Assembly (NCBI GenBank): GCA_022605955.1 | Contig: JAKCOZ010000012.1 | Coordinates: forward strand, 26,534,015-26,598,014 | Direction of reading: 5' to 3' | Length of the DNA: 64,000 nucleotides | From: Rallus limicola | Lineage: Eukaryota; Chordata; Aves; Gruiformes; Rallidae | Shown here: positions 51,823 through 63,844 of the stretch, piece after piece | Position numbering within the stretch: the stretch's first letter is position 1 | Layout: the number at the start of each line of letters is the position of its first letter | Translations under genes and position numbers: made by a program | Notes under the pieces: model-generated | The model's input: only the letters and a program-made list of their open reading frames with translations | Databases searched by the model: none | What the model was told of the DNA's origin: nothing

Positions 51823-53150
51823 GCTGGGATTTAAGTCCATGGCAAGAAAGCCAATTTCTCACTGAAGTCCATAAATCTTTGGAGTTGGATGTGAGAGCGA
51901 CCCTCTGAATGGCAGCAGGCACCGAATGATTCCCTGCTGAGATGAGGAGATGCTATAACCATATCTAAGATTTTAATGTCCTTTATCTGGGACCTGCTGT
52001 GACAGTGCAAAGGTCTGGTGTGAATCATCACAGCTTCACCAAAACAGAGGTCATGTGTTGTCCATTCCACGTTGCCTTTACTACACCAGAACTAGACCTG
52101 GTCAAGGCAGCAACTAACGTGCTGTAGGAAACACTGATTCTGGTCAAAAGCAGGTTTCCATTTGGAAGAAAACCCAACAATTTTGACATGCTGAATGCCC
52201 CCACAGCCACTGTTAGAGCAACCATCTCTCCCTGCAAGTCCTGGGTACCAAAAGGCAGCCCCCAAATCCCCAAAGGGCACATCCAGCACTGAAACAACCA
52301 TGAAGGGAACAGGGCCAAAGCTCAGCACCTCTGAGCATCACACCACAGAGGGCAGTGAAGCCTAACAACAACAAGTTTCAGAAGAAATGTAGCTTTCCAA
52401 CCCAGCATTGGTTCATGTGGATCTGTAGTCTCCAAGAAATGAGAGCAAACAGCAACCCTGGTTGTGTTGTGTTCTGCTTCATGGCACAAAAGCTGCACCT
52501 TGGAGAGGGCAGCGTTGACCAAGTTACATGGGGAATGTTTTTATGGAGAAGAGACATGGCCATCCTCAAATACCACCAACAGTCCAAGTTTCTTTACCAT
52601 TACTTCTCCCTTTGTCTGAAGGGCTGCAGAACCATGCCTGCTAAAGAGACACCAGTGCTCTGGCCTAACCATGACTTCACCATGAACACAAAGCAGAACC
52701 CATCCCACTGGAAGAACCCCACGCTTTCCATCCCCCTCTAAGGTTTTTACTGCAAATTCCAGTTGAGTCCAGCTTAATTCTGAGAGAAATAAGATGAGAT
52801 TGCAACCAAGCCAGCGTGGATTTCAGCACTCCAGGAAGGGGAAGGCAGGGGAAAAAATCTGACATGACAGATCCATCTTCCAAACTCCCAGGAGAGGGTT
52901 TTTTTTCCCCCCACCAGAAATAGTAAGCAGCTCTTTTTATAGCTCACGAGCCTATTACTTTTAATGACAACAACAGATGACTGTTTTAAAACTGAAAAGA
53001 AATGTATTAATCCCATTTTCAGCTTCTCATGCTGTCTGCTAATTGTCACAAAATGAACTGCTTTAGGAATCAGAAGGTTACTCTAAAAAAGAATTACATT
53101 CAGATCACACATCTGTTGCAGAAATGGTTTTCTGTGCTTCTCACAGTCCT

Positions 53151-53220
53151 GAAAGTCCTTTAGACCAAGCAGAAAGTCCTGTTTAGACCAAGCAGAAAGT
53201 CCTGTTTAGACCAAGCAGAA
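53151..53220. repeat. 23-bp tandem repeat, 3 units
   Basis: Unit AGAAAGTCCTGTTTAGACC plus AAGC; the first unit is slightly shortened (CCTTTAGACC). Confidence 0.93.
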
Positions 53221-53564
53221 TGCATTCTTCTGCAACCACAGTGCTGTCCCCAAAGCATGGACAGATACCTGTGACATCACACCGTAGCTGCTCTTACAGA
53301 ACTGTCCCCAAGCCATCCACTTCACAGCAACCCCCTTTGCTCAGGCAGTTTAATTCCCAGGAGCCTTGCCCTACAATGCTGACTGCACACATGGGAATTC
53401 CCACCCCTGGGTAGCAGAGTCACCCCCTTGGCAGGGTGAGGGGGACAGGGTGGCTGAGCTCATCCAGCCTTTCTGTACAGCTTTGCTCTTCAACTGCAGC
53501 GCCAAGGAGCAGCGCTGGCTCCCAGAAGGTGCCACCAGTTCCCAGCCAGCCCAAACACACAAGG

Positions 53565-53810
53565 CAAGGGGCAGTGGGCTCAAGTTGGAGCACAGGGAGT
53601 TCCACCCCAATGTGGGGAAGAACTTCTTGCCAGTGAGGGTGAGGGAGCCCTGGGCCAGGCTGCCCAGGGGGTGTGGAGTCTCCTTCTCTGGAGAGATTCC
53701 AGCCCCGTCTGGACAGCGCCCTGTGTGCCCTGTCCTAGGGACCCTGCTTTGGCAGGGGGTTGGACCCCATGGGCTCTGGAGGGCCCTTCCAACCCCTGGG
53801 ATTCTGTGAC
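53565..53810 (+). mobile_element. CR1 LINE 3' end, group B (copy 24)
   Basis: Begins CAAGGGGCAGTGGGCTCAAG and ends GGGATTCTGTGAC. Confidence 0.93.
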
Positions 53811-54991
53811 TGTGCTTTGCTCCTGTTGTCAGGTGTTGGAAGCCCCTGCTCCTCCAAGGCACACACTGAGCAGTGCCAAATCTCTGGTCAAGAATTCCAG
53901 AGAACAGCAGTTGCATCTACAGCTTTGGGGCTGGTGGAAGAGAGAGAGAGTGTGTGTGTGTGTGTGTGTGCTCACAGAGACACTATTCCCTCTGCTCTGA
54001 TGAACCACGTACCGAGAAGTTTTGATTAGGGTCTTAATCTTTATGTATATTGTAATTTCCACCAAACACTCCTGTGTTTGTCTTTGACATGAGAAATAGC
54101 TTTTCCACGCTGATAATAATGAAACCACTCACTCATTCTGATGCTTATAACTATGCAAGCACACCAAGAAACCAGCCATCCCTTTATTAATGTGCCAGCA
54201 GAGCTGAGCTTGCCAGGGACAGCAAGCACAAGTCATCTCATCCCTACACTACCCTCCTTTCCATCCCCACCCTCTCTTGATCACACAATATCATCATATT
54301 TTCTGATACAAATGCAATTATAGTTAGCAGCCAGCAACTGCTCAGCCATAAAGATCGTTACAGCTGCAGACAGAGAGAGAAACAGTCCTCTGAGGCCACA
54401 GCACCCTGCATCCAGCCCAGCCAATGTCCCTCATCATCCACTCTGGACCTTACATCCCAGACCTTAAGGCAGTGACAAACCTTAAATTACATCCCAGCCC
54501 TTAGGCAGTAACAAAACCCTCACATTTTTCTGTGCAGATCTAACTGCAAGCTTCCAAAAAGCTTTGTCAGCACTCTCAAGAAGTAAATTTGCATCGTAGC
54601 CATTATAAGGATGGGCATAATTATGCTAAGGGGCACACACAGGCCAATTAGATCAGCAGGGAGATTAGCAAACGAGCTACCTGTGATACAGGCAACACCA
54701 CAGCCCTCACTTAGATCCCAACACTGATGGAACTTCAAGATTGAGCTCAGTGCAGAGTTGTAAGTCAGGGAGTCTACAAGGACTCTTAATCTGCTCCTGT
54801 TCTTGCAAAAACCACCAGCTCCAGCTGATAACTTCTCAAAAAAACCTCATCAGTTGAATCCAGAAGAGATTTTTTTATTTTTCTTCTGCAGCCCCCAGCT
54901 TGCTGTGTGGGAACTGGTCAAGGCAGGGACCCCACATTGGCAGAACAGTCTCCACATGTACAAGGCTTCCTATACACAGAGCACTTTGCCA
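53811..54991. other. Unannotated DNA
   Basis: Contains a GA/TG microsatellite (53940-53970). No exon recognised. Confidence 0.5.
53940..53970. repeat. (GA)n(TG)n microsatellite
   Basis: Five AG units followed by about ten TG units. Confidence 0.93.
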
Positions 54992-55152
54992 CATAGAATC
55001 CCAACCTGGTCTGGGTTGGAAGGGACCCCAAGGATCACAGAACTCCAACCCCCTGCCACAGGCAGGGACACCAACCTCCAGGCCTGGAGCTACACAAGGT
55101 TGCCCAGGGCCCCAGCCAACCTGGCCTTCAACACCCCCAGGGTTGGGGCCAC
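54992..55152 (-). mobile_element. CR1 LINE 3' end, group A (copy 25)
   Basis: Left end CATAGAATCCCAACCTGG; ends just after AACACCCCCAGGGTTGGGG. Nearly the same truncation point as copy 26. Confidence 0.9.
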
Positions 55153-55160
55153 ATTAAGTG

Positions 55161-55315
55161 CTTTTGAAGCACCTAATGCTTGGCATCCTCCAGCCCTCAA
55201 ATTACACAGCAAAAATAACTTGAATACTGAATAGCAGCAGATATTCAGCATAAGCTGTGAAGTATCTAAACCCTAGCTTTTTTTTACATGAGAGAAGTTT
55301 GTATACCTTTTGTCC
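55161..55315. repeat. Inverted repeat, left arm (~155 bp)
   Basis: Reverse complement of 56896-57047 with few differences and a short length change in an A-run. Sits exactly between CR1 copies 25 and 26. Confidence 0.93.
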
Positions 55316-55462
55316 AGCCTGATCTGGGTTGGAAGGGACCCCAAGGGTCACAGAGCTCCAACCCCCTGCCACAGGCAGGGACACCAACCTCCAGGCCTGG
55401 AGCTACACAAGGTTGCCCAGGGCCCCAGCCAACCTGGCCTTCAACACCCCCAGGTGTGGGGC
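55314..55462 (-). mobile_element. CR1 LINE 3' fragment, group A (copy 26)
   Basis: Starts CCAGCCTGATCTGGGTTGG with no ATTCTATG tail and stops after ACACCCCCAGGTGTGGGGCA. Confidence 0.9.
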
Positions 55463-55939
55463 AATCAAAACAGGACTGTTTTGTTTTTAAGCTACTTCAA
55501 AAAGAGATTGTTTACGTGCTGGCATTTCACCCCAACACAACTGGAAGTGACTGAAGAGGAGGAAAGCAGCAGAAATTCCTCTAACTTTTGTAGCCCTGCT
55601 GGGGACAGCTATAAAATGGTACTGAGCTAATTAGACAAGTCATAAAGATGTTCCCCTGGCAATCTCACAGGTGAAATAATCTAATCTTCTACACCCTGCC
55701 TTCCTAGTTAATCTCTTGATAAGAGTCATTAACACAATTGCTCAGTCATCTGTAGTCCCTTTATAAGTGCATATAATTTACAATCCCATTAAGAAGATGG
55801 CCACAGATTAGTCTCAGAGGCAAATTACAGAACTGTTGGGTTGTGGTTTTAGCACATTAGCTATATGAGTCCCAGGGAAAAAAAAATAGTCATCATAGAA
55901 TATAGCAGCTTCCAGAGCAAGCATACCCATCACACCCCA
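55463..55939. other. Unannotated AT-rich DNA
   Basis: Nothing recognised. Confidence 0.5.
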
Positions 55940-56768
55940 CCTGGACAGGCTGGAAAGCTGGGCCCAGGCAAACCTAGTGAGGTTCAACACTGCCAAGTGT
56001 CAGGTGCTGCACTGGGGCTGGAGGAATCCCAGATACAGATACAGGCTGGGAGAAGAGCTCCTTGAGAGAAGCCCTGAGGAGAAGGACCTGGGGGTTCTGG
56101 TGGGGGAGAAACTTCACATGATCCAGTAGTGGCTCTGGCAGCTGGGAAGGGAGATGGGATCCTGGGCTCCATCAGCAGAGGGGTGGCAGCAGGGACAGGG
56201 AGGGGATTGTCCCTCTCTGCTCTGCCCTCAGGAGGCCCCAGCTGGAGTCCTGTGTCCAGAGCTGGGGCCCCAGGACAAGAAAGATGTGGGGCTGTTGGAG
56301 AGGGGTCAGAGGAGCCACGGAGATACTCAGAGGGCTGGAGCAGCTCCCCTCTGGAGAGAGGCTGAGGGAGCTGGGCTGGGTCAGGCTGGAGAAGAGAAGG
56401 CTGTGGGGGGACCTCATTGCAGCCTGCCAGTCCCTGAAGGGAGCAGAGGAACAGGAGGGGAATCAGCTTGTTCAAGGGCAGAGCCTGGCAGGACAAGGGG
56501 GCTGGAGTGAAGCTGGAGGAGGGAAGGGGGAGGGGAGAGATTAGGGGGAAGTTCTTTGCAGAGAGAGTGGTGAGGGGCTGGCAGGGGCTGCCCAGAGAGG
56601 GGGTGGGTGCCCCATCCCTGGGGGTGTTGAAGGCCAGGTTGGCTGGGGCCCTGGGCAACCTTGTGTAGCTCCAGGCCTGGAGGTTGGTGTCCCTGCCTGT
56701 GGCAGGGGGTTGGAGCTCTGTGACCCTTGGGGTCCCTTCCAACCCAGACCAGGCTGGGATTCTATGAT
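55940..56768 (+). mobile_element. CR1 LINE fragment, group A (copy 27), longest of its group
   Basis: Begins at the LDRLESWAQANLVRFNTAK-equivalent coding region and runs to GGGATTCTATGATC. The coding part is broken by a frame change near 56120 and by in-frame stops. Very close to copies 16 and 19. Confidence 0.94.
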
Positions 56769-56895
56769 CTGATTTTCTGCATAAAAATTAAATATAATCA
56801 CAAATTGTAGGATACTCTGTTCAGCAGCTGAGGAACCATGAGGATGTTTTTATTCTGTGCATAGCAAGGAAAAAAAACCCCCACATCCTGAAAGA

Positions 56896-57047
56896 GGACA
56901 AAAGGTATACAAACTTCTCATGTAAAAGAAGCTAGGATTTAGTTATTTCACAGCTTATGCTGAATATCTGCTGCTATTCAGTATTCAAGTTATTTTTGCT
57001 GTGTAATTTGAGGGCTGGAGGACGCCAAGCATTAGGTGCTTCAAAAG
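56896..57047. repeat. Inverted repeat, right arm (~152 bp)
   Basis: Matches the reverse complement of 55161-55315; flanked by single-copy sequence on the right and 127 bp past CR1 copy 27. Confidence 0.93.
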
Positions 57048-58246
57048 AGCGGAAAGAGTGAAGGCACTGGACCTTGCAAAGAGATAATGAAACAGATGTT
57101 TGCAGCTTTTTCTGCGCTTATGCTTCTTAGAATCAGCTTCTAAAATCCATCATGGAGAAATTTCCAGTGCTACCACCTTCAGGAGCCAGGAACTAACGAG
57201 ATGCTTGAGGTAGACATCAAGCACATGAGTCCCGTGGAGCATCTCCCAAAGCAGAGCTGTGGGCCTGCCTGGGGTCTTAGACAGGAAGAGCTGAGGTGTG
57301 ATTTTTTCATAGGGTACAAGAAAAAGCACTCAGATCCTATTAGTTTGCAACAAAATCTAGGCAGTTGAGCACTTTGGAGATTAAAACACCCCCCCTAGTT
57401 TTCTAAAGCTTAACATTATTGAACCCTCCAACATAAAAGGATTCCCAGTGTTGTGGTTCCAGTCCCTCCACATCCTTCAGCAGCACTTCACCTCCCCACA
57501 AATGGCAGTGCTTCCCAATAAGAAGCATCTTTTTAGAGGAAACCCCAGGAGCCCATGCCACATAGGATGCAAATGTCTGTGTCCTCAAGGTTTTATGGGG
57601 ATGGTGCACGTTACAGAGTCAGAGCATGAAAACAGCCCATCCATGCTGGTGCCCTTCAGAGCAAGAGGAAGAACTGGCTATGGCCACTGGGATAGATGGA
57701 GCAGAGGCAGGAGGTGGTGATGGGCAGAGGTGGCAAACTCCTTTAAAAAAAAAAATATCTCAGCTTAGATCATCTTTTGAAGAGCTCATTTCAGAGGTCA
57801 GTGGCTGGTTGAGTCCTCTCTCCCTCCTTGGAGCTGGGTGACATTAGCAAAATGTCAGAACTCTGGAAATATCTCCTGACAAGCCCCTGCAAGAGGCACT
57901 TTGCTCACCTGGAGAGAGGTAAAACAACAGCTTTATAGCACAGGCAGAGTGACAGCTACGCTGCTGCAAAGGAGGAGGGCTCTCTGGCAGTGCCTGCTGG
58001 GTTCAGAGGTTGCTCTTGGTGGAGCTCCCGAGGAGTTAAATCTAATTTCTCTTTAGGTATCTAAAAAAGATGTTTTAATTGAAGGTGGTTGCTTAGCAAC
58101 TGCATCCCCTGCGCTGCAGCGATGCTTTTCACCTGGAGCAGACAAACATCAGGATGGCCCTTTGCAAATCTGATTAGGGGCAAGGAAATAGCTGGCTACA
58201 ACCAGCCACCAGTGCTTTTCCAGGCCTTCTGCTCCTAACCTGATAC
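57048..58246. other. Unannotated DNA
   Basis: No exon or element recognised. An A-run at 57745-57755. Confidence 0.5.
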
Positions 58247-58251
58247 CCCAG
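58247..58251. repeat. Target-site duplication, left copy (CCCAG)
   Basis: Matches 58822-58826 on the other side of the LTR. Confidence 0.75.
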
Positions 58252-58821
58252 TGTCGTGGTTTCACCCCGGCTGTGGGCTGAGATCCACGCAGCTGCCTGC
58301 TCCTTAAAGTAAAAGAGCAGGAGAAAAGGGAAAAGGGGGGGAAACAAGGGAAGGGAAAAGGAAGGGGCAAATAACTCCAAAACCAAGAAACTAAGAGGCC
58401 CGTGGGTTGGGATAAGGATAGTTTACTAAGAGAACAGAAAGATCAAATATGACAATGCCAACAGGACTTTAGAGCAAAAGAATATGAAACTATTGATACC
58501 CAATGCAGTTTCTCACCCAACCACACAGCTCAGGCCGCACCACCCAGAGCTGCCCCGGAACCCGACCGTCCCCCAAGACCCTCGCGTCCCGGAACCGCCC
58601 CCCTTCTTCCTCCCATCAGCCCCCCTTTACCCTGGGCAGGATGTAATTGGCATGGAATACTCTCTTTGGCCCATCTGGGTCACCTGTCCTGGCTTTGACT
58701 GTCTGACTGCAACTAAAAACATCAGGGTGTTCTCAGCACTGCTTTCATTGTAACTCCCAAACACAGCATCCCATCCGCTGCTACAAATGAAGTTAACTCT
58801 ATCCTAATTGAAACCAGGACA
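58252..58821. mobile_element. Solo LTR (570 bp), avian ERVL-like
   Basis: Ends form an 11-bp imperfect inverted repeat: TGTCGTGGTTT at the left and AAACCAGGACA at the right (one mismatch). A perfect 5-bp CCCAG duplication flanks it. The termini resemble abundant avian ERVL-type LTRs whose U3 starts TGTCCTGGTTT, which would put the element on the minus strand. I leave the strand open. The interior has a purine-rich stretch (58310-58370) and a C-rich, CpG-containing stretch (58530-58600). No internal retroviral sequence remains. Confidence 0.85.
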
Positions 58822-58826
58822 CCCAG
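58822..58826. repeat. Target-site duplication, right copy (CCCAG)
   Basis: Directly follows the terminal GGACA. Confidence 0.75.
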
Positions 58827-59483
58827 CAGCAGGGAAAACCCAATGCAACTCATTTGCAGGTTAGAAGAGCTCTCTCTACACCTCCTCTTGCCCAGTTTTT
58901 GGTCTGCTTCTCACAGGCAGAGCTTATCAAGGAGGGAGATAACGTTGGCAGGGGTTTTTTTTCCCCCCCTCTCTCCAAAGATTTTGCTGCAGTTGGACAC
59001 CTAATGATAACATACTGGAGCACTGGCAATCATGCACAGATGTTTCTCTGAAGAGCCCAGTGATTCTTTGAAAAGCCTCAGGAAAAAAAAATAAATAAAT
59101 AAAAGCAGCAGCCCATTTCCAGACCACAGAGGGGAAAAAAAAAGATAAGATTTCCTCATAACTTCTGCAACTGGACATCCCTGTGCAAAGAGAAACACTG
59201 CACTGGGTTTTACAAGCTGTGGAAGAGCTGGTTATTGGTGTCACTGCTGGGATCCTCACAAAGAATATGAAGTTTTAAATAGCTTGCTTTCAACATCTTT
59301 ACACTGTAATGTTAGTTGTTGTTAATATTTATCCCTTCCACCCGTCACGTTTGGTGATCTGATTGTGTTGGAGTCTAATGCACTGCAACCAGTGAAGCAG
59401 TTAGGCTTCAGGAGAGATTCCCTTGCATTTTCCCCATCCATGGCAAGTCAGCTGCATGGCCCAGCCACCACCAGACTGTGAGA
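58827..59483. other. Unannotated DNA
   Basis: A-rich around 59080-59145. No exon seen. Confidence 0.5.
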
Positions 59484-59590
59484 GCAGCTCCAGGCCTGGA
59501 GGTTGGTGTCCCTGCCTGTGGCAGGGGGTTGGAGCTCTGTGATCCTTGGGGTCCCTTCCAACCCAGACCAGTCTGGGATTCGGTGATTCA
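59484..59590 (+). mobile_element. CR1 LINE extreme 3' end, group A (copy 28)
   Basis: About 105 bases from AGCTCCAGGCCTGGAGG to GGGATTCGGTGATTC. The shortest group A insertion. Confidence 0.9.
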
Positions 59591-61005
59591 CCACATAAAG
59601 GCTGTTCTTGTTGTCTTTATGGTGTTCCAAACCCCCCTACTACCAAAGGCAGAATAACAGGCCCCAGAGAACTGTCTCCTTGAATGCTCAGACCCTCATT
59701 TCTCAGGTCTCCAGATACCTTCAGAGAATTGTCCACCAGCTTATGGGGTGGGGAGCAGTCTGGCTTGGTACCACAGGCCAAGATGTGGCAAGGGGGGAGC
59801 TAGAGAGGGTGTGAATTTGTTACCCAGAAAGCTGGATTAAGGAGCAGGGGACACTTTTCATCAGCACTGATGTGTCAAATACACAAACAATTACAAAAAG
59901 AGCTCCCAGGAAGGTCAATGGTGCTTGGAAAGATACAGAAGGATTATGCCCCAGGCAAGCCCAAGAAGAAAGTTTGCTGGGAGGGCTTTCAAGGCAAGTT
60001 TAACTTGAGCATCTGCTTAGGGTTTGCATGTTAAATAAGAGTTGGGAAGACCTGCTAAGTTGCTCTCCAGGGTTAGGATGAACCTCAACATGCACTAGAA
60101 GTCTCTCTCAGTGTTACACGTACCAAGTTTGACCTCTGGTCCAAAAAGCAGAGCCTGGGGTTTTGGCTCCCAAGGCTGAGCCACACAAACTTTCAGCTGT
60201 TGTGGTAAGAGTGGGCTACAGAGCATGCTTCCTCCAGCAAGTACTCTTGAGACTGCCTTCCATGGAGCATCTCCATATCACAGTACAACTAGAAGATACA
60301 CAGCAGGGCTCACTCACTCCTTCTAACATCACCCCAAAGCCCCGATCCAAGAACATCCCTGCTGGAGCTTGGCTGCACTTACTGAGCTGTTTCCTGAACT
60401 CCAGATTCTGGAGGGCTGGTACTGTAATGTAGACAACCTACTAATTAGCCTGGACCACAGAGAATCTCTCCCAAGTACATTCTCCATCCACAGGATGAAT
60501 CACATTGAATCACTGGTTACAGACCCCGTGAATCAAACTGTAAGCCAGGGTTTCTTGTCTGATCTTGTGTCATCTCTTCTGTATCTCCCCATTCTTTGTT
60601 AACATTCCTAGCCTTACACCTGCATTCTCATCTCCACGACTGGCAGAGCTACTAAAGGGTTGAAAATGGAGAGGCTGTTTTCTAGGTGCCTGACACCCAG
60701 TGAGTGAAGCACAGAGGGGTGGCTGCAGCTGGCTCCCAGCTTTGAACACCACCTGTCTCACAGACAGTAAGGTTAGCGCGTTTTATGCCAGATGCTGCTG
60801 TTTGGTGGTTAAAAGGAAGCTGAAGTAACTCTTGGAAAACTACCAAGGAGAAAATGAAGATAGCCAAAGGAAATTATTTCCCTCCTTAAAAATAAGATCC
60901 CATAGAGCTGCTGCCTTCCTTTTGACCAGAACGTTACCAGCAAGAGAGTCAGACACTGACACTGCTGTTCTGTTTAGAAAACCAGGATCATGGAACCACA
61001 CAGAC
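59591..61005. other. Unannotated DNA
   Basis: Nothing recognised. Confidence 0.45.
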
Positions 61006-61575
61006 TCACAGGATCACAAGGCTGGAAAAGCCCTTCAAGATCATGAAGTCCAACCATTCCCATCCTAAGCTAAACCAGATCCCTGAGCACCTCATCTCCC
61101 CTCTGTTAAACACACCCAGGGCTGGGGACTCAGCCCCTCCCTGGGCAGCCTGTGCCACAGCCCCACAACTCTGCCAGGGAAGAACTTTGCCCTCCCAGCT
61201 GAGCTGAGCCTGCCCTGGCCCAGCTTGAGCCCATTGCCCCTTGTCCCAGCTCCTGGCCCCTGGCTGAAGAGACCAGCGCCCACCTCTCTGCACCCTCCTG
61301 GCAGGGCAGGGCAGGTGGGGAGAAGGTCTCCCCTCAGCCTCCTCTTCTCCAGGCTCAACACCCCCAGCTCCCTCAGCTGCTCCTCAGAGGATTTGCCCTC
61401 CAGCCCCTTCCCCAGCCTGGTTGCCCTTCTCTGGACTGGCTCCAGGACCCCAATGTCCTTCTGATGCTGAGGAGCCCAGAACTGGACCCAGCACTCCAGG
61501 TGCAGCCTCCCCAGTGCCCAGTCCAGGGGCACAATCCCCTCCCCAGACCTACTGGCCACACTATTTTTGATACAA
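61006..61575 (-). mobile_element. CR1 LINE fragment, group C (copy 29)
   Basis: Left end TCACAGGATCACAAGGCTGG; extends to the IKNSVASRSGEGIVPLDWA coding segment near 61560. The frame is open over 61092-61619 but only covers the RT C-terminus. Confidence 0.93.
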
Positions 61576-62683
61576 AAACAATTTGCCCAAGATGGAAGCC
61601 TTATGCAGTCATTCAGCACAGACAGCTACTCCCAAAATACACCCTTCTGATTATGAAAAGACACCTGTACTTTCAGGATCTAAGGAGCTCTGATGGGGCC
61701 ATCTCCAGACTCGATCAGCCACATGTGCAGGGCTGGGGAAGTTAACTGCACTGCCCTGGCCTGTAGCCCCACAGGTTTCTCATGAGGAGGTTGAAGGTGG
61801 GTTGTGACGCCCTGGTGTGACCCATGGCAATACCTACACTAACAAGAGGTGGGATGGAAAAGGAGCAGATCTTCATGGCAAAGCCAACAGCCTGATAAAC
61901 AGCAGGGATGCAAACCACCCGGTCCTAGGGTCAGACACTGAGCAGCACCTCTCAGCTTGGCTCCAGCCATGGCAAATGCTGTTTGCACAGTGCCAGACCT
62001 TCTGAGTTCAACTACAATAACAGAAGGTGACCAGGAAACGTGATTCAAAGAGACTCCCCTGATCCAAAGTTCAACGCCAGCGGAGAGGCCATGGTGTCAG
62101 CTTCATGCCCTGGGAGCCTTCTGTAGGTCTGGGGCATCAGGATGCAGAAGACCCTTCAAATCAACACGTAGCATCTGGAGCTAAAATAATAAATACTTTT
62201 TCCTTGGCAGTAGCACTCCAAAGTCAGAGCAGAGCCATGGCAGTATTTCCAAGGTTTATTAGCTCTTCAGTTATTACACTCCCTCGTTTCCTTGGCTCAC
62301 CCTCCCACCAGCTGCCTTATTTGCTGCTTGAAACCCTTCAGCATTACCCACAATACAGGCTCTTAATGTTTAATGTGTGGCTGATAGAATCCTGCAGCAC
62401 CCAGCAGAGCCTCTGAATAAAGGGCACCCTATAAAAACCAACTTAAATGCAAACACAAAAGCAGCATGTGAAACCACACGAGAGAAGCAGCCGGTCTCAT
62501 TCAATCTCTGGAAGCAAAGAGCTCCCAGTTTGTATGAATAATTCAAAAAACAGCCTCAGACAAATGATCCTGGGTCTATAAGGAAATGGTAAAACCTCTG
62601 GAGTCTGCAGCTCTTTTTATTACAGCCTGGTTCCTGTTGAATGTTGTTTTCTCCAGGGTTATTTTTTTACTCTCTTATTTTTT

Positions 62684-62702
62684 TTATATATATATATATA
62701 TA
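62684..62702. repeat. (TA)n microsatellite
   Basis: About nine TA units after a T-run. Confidence 0.9.
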
Positions 62703-62927
62703 AAACTGAACAGTCAGATAGAATGTTCAGATAACATGTACAGCAGACCCCAGAGAAATATTTTAATGTTATATTCATTTTAATTTTATATTCATCCCTG
62801 GCTGGTAAATTATTCATTAACATGGATCACACAATTGGGTAAAAATTCAAAATTGGCAAATTAGTTTTCATTTGTTTATGTTAATTATTTAGTGTTCTTC
62901 CTTTTTATTAGAAGAAACACAGGGAGT

Positions 62928-62942
62928 GGGGGGGGGGGGGGG
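62928..62942. repeat. G-run
   Basis: About fifteen consecutive G. Confidence 0.85.
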
Positions 62943-63844
62943 ATTAGTCTTGTCCTGAGGATGTGTGCTTGCTCCCTAGACAACACACAAATTAGCATTG
63001 CTATGGCTACTTTTATGCAATGTCTATAGAAATATGACTCTGCTGCCCAGATCTGTTGCTGAGACTTCATGGCATATGCTGGGTTTCTAAATTGCAGATA
63101 TGCCTTTGGATATTTTTCAAGGCTTTGGAGAACAAAAAAAAATAAGGCTGTCAGGTCTTTATTTACAGATGAGGTCAAGGATTGTTTCCATGACCCTTCC
63201 ATGAATTCACCCACAGGGTCCTCAGCCTTCACCAGCACCTCCAACCTCCTCCATCACCCCCCCAGGCAACTCCAACCAGTGGGAGTTTCACCTCCCAGTT
63301 AAGACACAGTCATTCCACTTGGATGCTAAGCTTCAAATGTAGGGGGTCATCTCCAGTTTCATATGGAGATGGCTTTAGCTACGTAGTGAAAAACCCCAGC
63401 ACAAAAGTGCCACCACAGGGTGTGCAGAGAGAACCTGCTGGATATACAGCTGGGGGGTTCCCAGGCAATGCACACCAGGGACATCTCTGTATTCACTAAC
63501 AGCCACGGCTTCTTCTTAATGGTTGGGGTTGGGGTTGGCTTGTTTTGGAGCTTTTCTGCTTTATGATCTCTCCTTAGAGAGGGAGGACTCTGCCTACTCT
63601 CCACACAAGAGCAGAGGGACTGACATTGTGCAGCTAGCTCTGGGTCTGGCACCACACTGGGTTCAAGGTCAGGTATCACCACGACAAGCTGGTTGAGTTG
63701 CTTGCCCTCCTCTGTCCATGCCCCCACAGCACCACTGCTTGGGCTACCAGCCACTTGTATTCAGCCCCTGAGCTGCCTTGCTGCCCACCCCAAATCCTGG
63801 AGGAGAGCACCAAACACGCTCTCCCAAAAAAGTTTTTCCACCAT

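Larger units (their letters stand above)
49744..53564. other. CR1-free single-copy block
   Basis: 3.8 kb with an AC/AT microsatellite (51788-51822) and a 23-bp repeat (53151-53220). Several short frames but no recognisable exon. Confidence 0.45.
61576..63844. other. Unannotated AT-rich DNA
   Basis: Contains (AT)n at 62684-62702 and a G-run at 62928-62942. No exon recognised. Confidence 0.5.
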
